Assembly (NCBI GenBank): GCA_900550765.1
Contig: URTC01000128.1
Location: 1-5,660, forward strand
Source: an uncultured Clostridia bacterium
Lineage (GTDB): Bacteria > Bacillota > Clostridia > Christensenellales > QALW01
Direction of reading: 5' to 3'
DNA length: 5,660 nt
This document shows positions 1 to 5,334 of this stretch, piece by piece. Under the pieces are notes generated by a model. It saw only the letters and a list, made by a program, of their open reading frames with translations, did no database searches and was not told where the DNA came from. The translations under genes and the position numbers were made by a program. Every line of letters begins with the position of its first letter. The stretch's first letter is position 1.

Positions 1-780
1 CGTTACCGTTCTTTCAGACAGCAGCAATTCCTTTTCCGCATGAGAGATCCGCACTTCGGTTAAAAAAGCTGTAAAGCGCTTCCCTGCCACCTGTTTAAAC
101 AGGCGTGAAAAATAGCTATAGCTCATATTGACCTGCAGTGCGCACTCCCTTGCAGTAATATTCCGGTCAAAATGGTTATGAATATACGTCATAGCCTGAT
201 AGATCTGCCGCAGGGAGGAAAAAGGCAGCTCCTTTATTGTTGTCTCTGTCCGTTCTTTTTCAAAACCGTTTAAAAGCACGGCGCAAAGCCGTACGGCATT
301 TGCCTTAACAGCAAGCTCCGCGGCATACGGCGGTGCCTCCAAAAAAGAAAGCATTTCCAATAAAATGGGTTCCATCCCGCTGCCGCGCACCTCGGCGCTT
401 CTAAATACAGGCTTCTGTCCTTCCTGGCAGAAGGCGAAAGGCAGCACATACAGCATACCGCGATCATTAGACGCCATATCCAGCAATACAGAGGGTTTCA
501 TCTTTAAAACCGCATATTCTCCCCCGTTCGGGGACTCCACAAAAACCGTATGCCCGGTGTTGGAACGAAACAGCACCAGGTCGCCGCAGTGCGCCGTATA
601 TTTTTCTCCGTTGACATATACAAGGAACGCGCCCCTTGTAATATACAAAAATTCAATCGCATTGTGAAGATGGGCCGCCGCAGTGCACTGTCCTTTTTCC
701 GAACCCCTGGTCAAAAAAAATTCAATCCCCGTTTCTGAAAGCTGCAGATTTTCCTGTTCAATCTTCATTGCTGCAAACAT
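1..780 (-). CDS. AraC-family transcriptional regulator (cupin + HTH), C-terminus cut by window edge
   Basis: A frame of 260 codons runs from ATG at 780 to the left edge without a stop. Residues about 35-95 look like the AraC-type sugar-binding cupin: H37/H39 sit in AAHLHNAIEFLYITRG, followed by VNGEKYTAHCGDLVLF and NTGHTVF. Residues about 190-260 are the DNA-binding part. The first HTH is clear (ITARECALQVNMSYSYFSRL, then FKQVAG), and the linker helix RISHAEKELLLSERTVT leads into a second HTH that lies outside the window. About 30-40 residues are missing, judged from the usual 280-300 residues of the family. The start at residue 1 is preferred over Met5 because AAGGAGAGG lies at a suitable distance. 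It is divergent from the oxidoreductase pair, the usual arrangement for a local sugar-responsive activator. The family is secure; the inducer is unknown. Confidence 0.93.
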   Translation of the reverse strand, partial: MFAAMKIEQENLQLSETGIEFFLTRGSEKGQCTAAAHLHNAIEFLYITRGAFLVYVNGEKYTAHCGDLVLFRSNTGHTVFVESPNGGEYAVLKMKPSVLLDMASNDRGMLYVLPFAFCQEGQKPVFRSAEVRGSGMEPILLEMLSFLEAPPYAAELAVKANAVRLCAVLLNGFEKERTETTIKELPFSSLRQIYQAMTYIHNHFDRNITARECALQVNMSYSYFSRLFKQVAGKRFTAFLTEVRISHAEKELLLSERTVT

Positions 781-785
781 ACGGA

Positions 786-794
786 CCTCTCCTT
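786..794 (-). promoter_or_regulatory. Ribosome binding site of the AraC-family gene
   Basis: Read on the minus strand this is AAGGAGAGG, five bases before the ATG at 780 and 17 before the in-frame ATG at 768. It therefore supports the first ATG as the start. Confidence 0.75.
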
Positions 795-832
795 TTTTAA
801 AACGCAAATATTTTATATTTTTTCCTTTAAAA

Positions 833-841
833 ATCATAGCA
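833..841 (-). promoter_or_regulatory. Candidate extended -10 promoter of the AraC-family gene
   Basis: The minus strand reads TGCTATGAT: a TGn extension directly before TATGAT, which differs from TATAAT at one position. No good -35 box lies 16-18 bases upstream (TAGTAT at best), which is acceptable for an extended -10 promoter. Transcription would start near 826, giving a leader of about 45 bases. It overlaps the -35 area of the divergent promoter. This is a motif reading only. Confidence 0.45.
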
Positions 842-865
842 TAAATTTTATAAAAATACTATACT
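836..865 (+). promoter_or_regulatory. Candidate promoter of the oxidoreductase pair
   Basis: TATACT at 860-865 is a good -10 box. With an 18-base spacer, the -35 position (836-841, ATAGCA) matches TTGACA at only three of six positions. Such a promoter would need an activator, which fits the divergent AraC-family gene. The start would fall near 872, about 26 bases before the ATG at 898. Confidence 0.45.
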
Positions 866-883
866 TAAATTACAAAAAAACAG

Positions 884-889
884 AAAGGA
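884..889 (+). promoter_or_regulatory. Ribosome binding site of the first oxidoreductase
   Basis: AAAGGA lies eight bases before the ATG at 898 and fixes this start. The protein then enters the Rossmann strand within six residues, as expected for a complete N-terminus. Confidence 0.7.
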
Positions 890-897
890 CGTTTTTT

Positions 898-1983
898 ATG
901 GAAAGAATCGTAAAAGTGGGAATCATCGGCTGCGGCGGCATTGCAAACGGGAAGCATATGCCGTCGCTAAAAAAAATTCCCAATGTACAAATGACGGCTT
1001 TTTGCGATATTATCGCTGAAAAAGCAGAAAAAGCTGCAAAAGAATTCGGCGTGCCCGGCGCAAAAATATACACCGACTACAAACAGCTTTTAAAAGAAGC
1101 GGACGTGGAAGTGGTACATGTTTTAACGCCCAACCTGGAACATGCGGACATCAGTATTGCCGCCCTGTACGCAGGCAAGCACGTTATGTGCGAAAAACCT
1201 ATGGCCAAAACCGCTTCAGACGCCAAGCGGATGCTGGAGGCGGCACGGGAAACAGGCAAAAAACTGACCATCGGATATCAGCATAGACAAAAAGCGCAGA
1301 GTATCGTTTCCAAAGCGTTTATAGAGAGAGGAGACCTGGGCGAAATCTATCAGGCCAACTGTCTGGCCGTGCGCCGGAGGGGAACCCCTAACTGGGGCGT
1401 ATTTTTAAACGAGGAAGAACAAGGCGGCGGACCCGTTATTGACATTGCCACCCACTCTTTGGATCTGACCTTGTATTTGATGAACAACTATGAACCGGAG
1501 ATGGTAATCGGAAAAACCCATAAAAAAATCGAACACCCCGAGGCCGGCAATATCTGGGGCGATAATGGGGTAAGCACTACGCCTTTAGAGGATTCTGCCT
1601 GCGCGTTCATCCGCATGAAGAACGGCGCAACAATTCTGCTGGAAACCAGCTGGGCCCTGAATACCGCTGAACCCGTACAGGAGGGCAGCTGCGTACTTTA
1701 TGGCACAAAGGCCGGGCTTTCCTTAAAAAACAACAAGCTTACCTTAAATAAAGTAGATCTGAATCACTGTGTGATAACCGACGTCGATACCTCCGTAGGC
1801 GGCGTGGCGTTCTATGACGGCGCAAGCGCTTCTCCGCAGGAGGTAGAGGCCAGAAGCTGGATCCAGGCCATTATTGATGATACCGAACCGTTGGTAAAAC
1901 CTGAGGAAGCCTATGTGGTTTCCCAGATTCTGGAAGCTATCTATACCTCTTCCCGAACAGGAAAGCCGGTGTATTTTGAATGA
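898..1983 (+). CDS. Gfo/Idh/MocA-family NAD(P)-dependent oxidoreductase (first of pair)
   Basis: This 361-residue protein has the normal length for the family and no signal peptide, so it should act in the cytoplasm. The N-terminal Rossmann domain carries GIIGCGGIA (residues 8-16), with D37 near the end of the second strand, and the family motif CEKPMA with E99-K100-P101. GYQHR follows at 126-130. The C-terminal alpha/beta domain carries GDLGEIYQANC (145-155), RRRGTPNWGVF (159-169) and GGGPVIDIATHSLDL (176-190). K100, D182 and H186 fit the usual catalytic Lys/Asp/His set. Such enzymes oxidise or reduce hydroxyl groups of sugars, inositols or sugar derivatives with tightly bound NAD(P). The substrate cannot be read from the sequence. 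It is the first gene of a two-gene unit, divergent from the AraC-type regulator and overlapping the next gene by ATGA. Confidence 0.93.
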   Translation: MERIVKVGIIGCGGIANGKHMPSLKKIPNVQMTAFCDIIAEKAEKAAKEFGVPGAKIYTDYKQLLKEADVEVVHVLTPNLEHADISIAALYAGKHVMCEKPMAKTASDAKRMLEAARETGKKLTIGYQHRQKAQSIVSKAFIERGDLGEIYQANCLAVRRRGTPNWGVFLNEEEQGGGPVIDIATHSLDLTLYLMNNYEPEMVIGKTHKKIEHPEAGNIWGDNGVSTTPLEDSACAFIRMKNGATILLETSWALNTAEPVQEGSCVLYGTKAGLSLKNNKLTLNKVDLNHCVITDVDTSVGGVAFYDGASASPQEVEARSWIQAIIDDTEPLVKPEEAYVVSQILEAIYTSSRTGKPVYFE

Positions 1984-2930
1984 AGGCAGCAATTTGCGGT
2001 GTTTGGCATGTACACGCGGTAGAGTATACCAAAAAAGCATTGCAGGCGGAGAATGTCCAAGTCATCGGCTTTTACGAAGAAGACACGGCCTTGCGGGAAG
2101 ATTTTTTAAAAAACTATGATCTGCCGCACTTTTCCTCTTTTGAGGCGCTCCTGCAAAGCGATGCCGATGCGGTGATCGTCTGCAGTTCCTCAAATACCCA
2201 TGCGGAGTATATGGTGCGGCTTGCACAGGCAAAAAAAGATATTTTTACCGAAAAGGTCCTGGCGCTGACGGTTGAAGACTGCCTGCGTGTGCAAAAGGCC
2301 GTACAGGAGAACGGCGTCCGCTTTGTAATCTCTTTTGTACAAAAATCCTGCGGGCAGATCCGCGCCGTAAAAAAGCTGGCGGAAAGCGGGGAGCTTGGCA
2401 GGCTGAATTTTATCCGGTTCCGCAACTGCCATAGCGGAAGCACAGAAGACTGGCTGCCTGCACATTTTTACAGCCGAAAGCAATGCGGCGGCGGTGCCAT
2501 GATTGATTTGGGCGCGCACGGCATGTATCTGATCGATTGGTTTTTGGGCCTGCCGCAAAAGTATCAGTCCGCCTTCACAGTTTGGGATACAAATAAAAAA
2601 AATACCGACCGCGTGGAAGACAACGCCGTTACCATTATGACTTATGCCGACGGTTCCCTTGCCATAAACGAAACGGGATTCATTTCCTGCGGTTCCCCCC
2701 GCATGCTGGAGGTTGGCGGTGACAAAGGATTTGTAAGACTCGTAGCCGGCCGCAGTTTAGAAAAATTCACCACTGAAACCAAAGGGATTCCCGTTACCGT
2801 GGACGCTGAAGAAGATCTGCCGCTGCCGATTGAAAGCTTCCTTGCCGGAAAAACGCCGGAAGGATGCGGTATAGAAGAGGCAGTCCGCCTGACACAAATG
2901 ATGGAGGGAGCCTACGGAACAGGTGTATAG
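1980..2930 (+). CDS. Gfo/Idh/MocA-family oxidoreductase (second of pair, atypical motifs)
   Basis: The protein has 316 residues, somewhat shorter than its upstream partner. Its ATG overlaps the partner's TGA (ATGA). The nearest SD-like stretch, AGGAAAG, is 14 bases upstream, so translational coupling is likely. The fold is recognisable: Rossmann start AAICGVWHVHA (3-13), VIVCSSSNTHAEY (65-77), ESGELGRLNFIRFRN (135-149) and GGGAMIDLGAHGMYLIDW (170-187). D176 and H180 match the usual Asp/His pair. Two hallmarks deviate: the glycine-rich nucleotide loop is reduced to G7-V-W-H-V-H, and EKP is replaced by E91-K92-V93. The catalytic lysine (K92) remains. It is probably an active dehydrogenase, or a partner subunit acting on the same sugar as the first gene. 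GH109, a glycosidase branch of this fold, is unlikely at this length. A TAG stop is followed at once by a terminator. Confidence 0.9.
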   Translation: MKAAICGVWHVHAVEYTKKALQAENVQVIGFYEEDTALREDFLKNYDLPHFSSFEALLQSDADAVIVCSSSNTHAEYMVRLAQAKKDIFTEKVLALTVEDCLRVQKAVQENGVRFVISFVQKSCGQIRAVKKLAESGELGRLNFIRFRNCHSGSTEDWLPAHFYSRKQCGGGAMIDLGAHGMYLIDWFLGLPQKYQSAFTVWDTNKKNTDRVEDNAVTIMTYADGSLAINETGFISCGSPRMLEVGGDKGFVRLVAGRSLEKFTTETKGIPVTVDAEEDLPLPIESFLAGKTPEGCGIEEAVRLTQMMEGAYGTGV

Positions 2931-2935
2931 TCAAA

Positions 2936-2974
2936 AAAAAGAATCGGACAGTTCTATACTGCCCGATTCTTTTT
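2936..2974. terminator. Bidirectional intrinsic terminator between convergent genes
   Basis: The left arm AAAAAGAATCGG (2936-2947) pairs with CCGATTCTTTTT (2963-2974). After one A/C mismatch, four more pairs close a five-base loop. The A-run on the left and T-run on the right give a U-tract in either direction. The stem begins five bases after the plus-strand stop (2930) and three bases after the minus-strand stop (2978), so it would serve the oxidoreductase unit and the glycosidase alike. Confidence 0.88.
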
Positions 2975-2977
2975 CGC

Positions 2978-3193
2978 CTAATTTCTTTCTGAAAGCCGGA
3001 TACGGAAGAGCCGTGCCATATTCTCACTGCCTTCCATCTTTACCGTCAGCCGTCCGGCCTCCGGCGCATACGTATAGCGGCATTTGGCGTCTTTTTGAGG
3101 GAAAATCATTTCCGCATGGGTAGCACCGCTGAAATATCTTCCGAGTTCAATCATGCAGCAATCCTCCTCTATGCATCGTATCTTCCACACAGC
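2978..3193 (-). pseudogene. C-terminal beta-sandwich of the GH36 glycosidase, separated by an in-frame TAG
   Basis: Directly after the TAG at 3194-3196, the same reading frame stays open for 71 codons and ends at TAG 2978-2980, just before the terminator. It reads AVWKIRCIEEDCC, then IELGRYFSGATHAEMIF, then RYTYAPEAGRLTV, and ends with MARLFRIRL. The pattern resembles the last strands of GH36 enzymes, where a beta-sandwich closes with a hydrophobic AR-L-F type strand. With it the enzyme would have about 711 positions, closer to the usual full length. No frame change is needed, only one sense codon in place of TAG. It may be a remnant of a recent nonsense mutation, a readthrough extension, or a fragment made separately from the ATG at 3154. 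Confidence 0.8.
3163..3168 (-). promoter_or_regulatory. Consensus Shine-Dalgarno inside the GH36 C-terminal segment
   Basis: The minus strand reads AGGAGG here, within AGAGGAGGAT, and an in-frame ATG at 3154-3152 follows after eight bases. It lies shortly after the in-frame TAG and could start a 58-residue product beginning MIELGRYFSG. It may equally be the chance coding of the IEEDCC stretch. Confidence 0.4.
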
Positions 3194-5113
3194 CTAAAGC
3201 ATCTCGGTACGTTCCCGATTCATCAGTCCCGCTGCAATAAAACCGCGTTTTCCCATGCAGGCCGCACCAAGAGGATATACCGCCGAGGAAGAGGCAATAA
3301 ACGCCCGGTTTTTCTTAAACAGCTCCACGCCCTCTTGAATCAGCTTAAAATTATATGCATCCGCATATTCAATTCTGCCGGCCATATAAATCGTTCCGAT
3401 ATTGCCCGTAACCAGATTGAATATCGTTTCCTCACCGTCTTGATTCCGCTGTATCAAAAAGGAAGCATCCCCGCCGGCATCCAATTCCTTAGCCTCCGGA
3501 ACCGTCACTGCGTAAGGATACACCCAATTTCCGGCTTTCTCCGGCGGCATAATCGCCAGTGAACCCGCGGCGATAGATGCGTAATTAAAATAATACTCCT
3601 GGTCGCTGGTACTCTGCAAATAAAAATGTGAAAGCGTTCCGTGGTCAGCGCGCATGGCGCCGCTGCCGCAGTTTTCAATAATCAAATCCGGATAACGCCG
3701 GTACAGCTCCATAATAAAGCTGTAAAACGCGTCCATCCGTTTGCGTGACTCCGTATTATAGCAATCTCCCCGTTCCCCATAGCCGATACCGCTGGAAAAA
3801 TTATGATCGTTCTTGATATACCGCATCCCCAGCTGATAGGCGCGGTCAACCGCGGCAACCAAATGCTGCCGCACCGTAACAACACACAGGTCATAAATGC
3901 CCCTGCCGCCCGAAGGCACAGTACCGTTACGCCGCACCATGGCGTTGGAGCTGCACTTGGCGCCGGCCGTATAATCGTCTACAGCCTCCAATTCAAACCA
4001 AAGCCCGGGGACCATCCCTTTTTGGCGTATCAAATCTAAAATCCCCTTCAGCCCGCCGGGACCAAAACGCTCCGCATCGGGAATATAATCTCCGCAGTCT
4101 GCCAGACAGTTGGCATTGTTTCGGGGACGGAACCAGCCGGCATCGATACAAAACACCTCGCATCCGGCCTTGGCCGCCGCTTCAATCAACGGCACCAGTG
4201 TTTCCACGTTCGGCTCGCCGAAGATGCAATCCATATAGCAGTTAAAGCAAACCGGAGCCGTACCGTTTTTCCATCCTACGTGCGAGGTTTGCCGCTTATA
4301 TTCGGTAAGCTCGCGCACAGCTTCCTCAAAGCCGCCCTGCACCATACCATACACCGCGCAGGTGGTGGTATATTCTTCTCCGGGGGCAAGGGTAACGCTC
4401 CAGCCATCATGATTGATATCGGCACTGTTGCATTCCAAGGTAACGGTATCTCCCAGTTTTCCCACGGTAAGTTCCCAGGTGTGGCCGCCCTCATGCTCCA
4501 TAAAATAGGAACAGCCCTTTTCCAAATCCTCCACAATCACAAGCGGATAATACCTGCCGCTGGACCAGCTGCCCTCACTGCGGAAAGCTGCCACGCCCGT
4601 CATGGAGTTTCCTACGGGTCTTGCCGGCGCCATGCCGAAATCCCAAAAGCTTCCGTGTTTCCACTGCGCCTCCGCCGCCCAAGCCGATTTACACCAGTGC
4701 AGCCGGAAACGCCGCGGATCATCCCAGGCCATTACACCGGTATCCGCCTCGATATTCAGATAAGCCGAGCTTACGCGAATCAGCGGCAGAGGATTTTCTC
4801 CCTGATTCTTCACCGTATTATACTGACGAACTGCACAACAGCCCTCAAAAAATTCATAATGCTGAATCACCTGCAATCCCCGCTCGGTGCGGTTCACGGT
4901 CACATCCTTTTTCCCGCCTGCCGCCCTTCCGTAATCAATAGTACCGCTGCCGGTATACAAGCTTTCACTGGAATAGCTGAAAGCGTTGCCCTCGGTAAAT
5001 ACGTGCATATCGCCTTCTACATTCAACTGAAAATTATAGCCGTCCTTATGGGCAAAATTTTCATCAAACCACAGAGCTTCCACACAAGAAAAATCTTTTT
5101 CTATAGGTTTCAT
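3194..5113 (-). CDS. GH36-type alpha-galactosidase-like glycosidase, ended early by in-frame TAG
   Basis: This 639-residue product has no signal peptide or membrane segment, so it is probably cytoplasmic. Residues about 1-285 are a beta-rich N-terminal domain (VRQYNTVKNQGENPLPLIRV around 95-114). Residues about 286-540 are the (beta/alpha)8 barrel: VCFNCYMD (288-295), CIDAGWF (322-328), GLWFELEAV (370-378), RYIKNDHN (431-438) and ENCGSGAMRAD (480-490). By comparison with GH36, D436 would be the nucleophile and D490 the acid/base. The remainder is part of the C-terminal beta-sandwich. GH36 enzymes cleave alpha-galactosides and, in some branches, alpha-GalNAc linkages with retention of configuration. 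Several motifs differ from the classical DDGWF, EPEMV and KWDxN, so the exact substrate is open. The start has AAGGAG seven bases upstream. It is convergent to the oxidoreductase pair and shares its terminator. The stop at 3194 appears premature. Confidence 0.88.
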   Translation of the reverse strand: MKPIEKDFSCVEALWFDENFAHKDGYNFQLNVEGDMHVFTEGNAFSYSSESLYTGSGTIDYGRAAGGKKDVTVNRTERGLQVIQHYEFFEGCCAVRQYNTVKNQGENPLPLIRVSSAYLNIEADTGVMAWDDPRRFRLHWCKSAWAAEAQWKHGSFWDFGMAPARPVGNSMTGVAAFRSEGSWSSGRYYPLVIVEDLEKGCSYFMEHEGGHTWELTVGKLGDTVTLECNSADINHDGWSVTLAPGEEYTTTCAVYGMVQGGFEEAVRELTEYKRQTSHVGWKNGTAPVCFNCYMDCIFGEPNVETLVPLIEAAAKAGCEVFCIDAGWFRPRNNANCLADCGDYIPDAERFGPGGLKGILDLIRQKGMVPGLWFELEAVDDYTAGAKCSSNAMVRRNGTVPSGGRGIYDLCVVTVRQHLVAAVDRAYQLGMRYIKNDHNFSSGIGYGERGDCYNTESRKRMDAFYSFIMELYRRYPDLIIENCGSGAMRADHGTLSHFYLQSTSDQEYYFNYASIAAGSLAIMPPEKAGNWVYPYAVTVPEAKELDAGGDASFLIQRNQDGEETIFNLVTGNIGTIYMAGRIEYADAYNFKLIQEGVELFKKNRAFIASSSAVYPLGAACMGKRGFIAAGLMNRERTEML

Positions 5114-5120
5114 CTTTTTA

Positions 5121-5126
5121 CTCCTT
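5121..5126 (-). promoter_or_regulatory. Ribosome binding site of the GH36 gene
   Basis: The minus strand reads AAGGAG seven bases before the ATG at 5113, which supports this start. Confidence 0.75.
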
Positions 5127-5145
5127 TTCTTTGCAATACAGCTTC

Positions 5146-5174
5146 ATCATACACGATATGCACAGTAAAATCCA
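5146..5174 (-). promoter_or_regulatory. Candidate promoter of the GH36 gene
   Basis: On the minus strand TATGAT (5151-5146) is a near-consensus -10. A 17-base spacer separates it from TGGATT (5174-5169), which matches TTGACA at three of six positions. The start would lie near 5139, giving a leader of about 26 bases. The weak -35 suggests activator dependence. A 13-base motif resembling one in the AraC/oxidoreductase promoter region overlaps this -35. The rest of 5175-5294 shows nothing I can name. Confidence 0.35.
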
Positions 5175-5294
5175 TAGCTATTTGTGTGCTTTTACGGGGG
5201 TTTATCCATAAGATCCGGGCAGGGAACTCACAAAATGCTATATTCAAAGACGCCCTTTAAAACGATTGCATGATAAAAAACAGCCGGTCTCCCA

Positions 5295-5334
5295 TAAACA
5301 ATTCCCCCCGGATTTTTCCGGGGGGAATTGTTTA
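5295..5334 (-). terminator. Perfect 18-bp hairpin ending the Crp/Fnr-family gene
   Basis: The arms at 5295-5312 and 5317-5334 pair perfectly over 18 bp, including a C6/G6 block, around a TTTT loop. The stem includes the TAA stop (5334-5332) of the regulator to its right. On the minus strand only TTGTTTA closes the stem; a run of six T lies about 15 bases further on (5280-5275). It is most likely the transcription terminator of the regulator gene, or an mRNA-end stabiliser, with a less typical U-tract. Confidence 0.65.

Larger units (their letters stand above)
828..873 (+). repeat. Imperfect tandem 23-bp direct repeat, possible AraC-type operator
   Basis: Two adjacent 23-base units (828-850 and 851-873) both begin TAAAAAT and agree at 14 of 23 positions. 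A one-base shift also aligns CATAAATTT with CTTAAATTA. Spacing of about two helical turns suits AraC-family proteins, which bind direct repeats, and the repeats cover the -35 and -10 of the plus-strand promoter. The region is very AT-rich, so chance similarity is a real alternative. Confidence 0.3.

Noticed and set aside
365..667. Open frames on the plus strand within 365-738
   Set aside because: They lie opposite the AraC-family gene, whose cupin and HTH motifs are clear on the minus strand.
1980..2930. GH109-type alpha-N-acetylgalactosaminidase
   Set aside because: GH109 enzymes share the Gfo/Idh/MocA fold but are longer and often exported. This 316-residue protein has no signal peptide and keeps the dehydrogenase Lys, Asp and His positions.
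3194..3196. Frameshift as the cause of the glycosidase interruption
   Set aside because: The downstream domain-like sequence is in the same frame as the upstream part; only a single stop codon separates them.
3095..3562. A 155-codon open frame on the plus strand, antisense to the GH36 C-terminus
   Set aside because: It has no family features, and the opposite strand explains the sequence as glycosidase coding.
5181..5194. A possible catabolite-responsive element (cre) upstream of the GH36 gene
   Set aside because: The minus-strand reading CGTAAAAGCACACA misses three of the eleven fixed cre positions, including the C of the central CG, so I do not call it.
4280..5260. A 326-codon open frame on the plus strand, antisense to the GH36 gene
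   Set aside because: It lies mostly opposite a clear enzyme gene, starts with GTG without a convincing ribosome site, and its translation has no recognisable domain pattern. It is a shadow of the codon use of the real gene.
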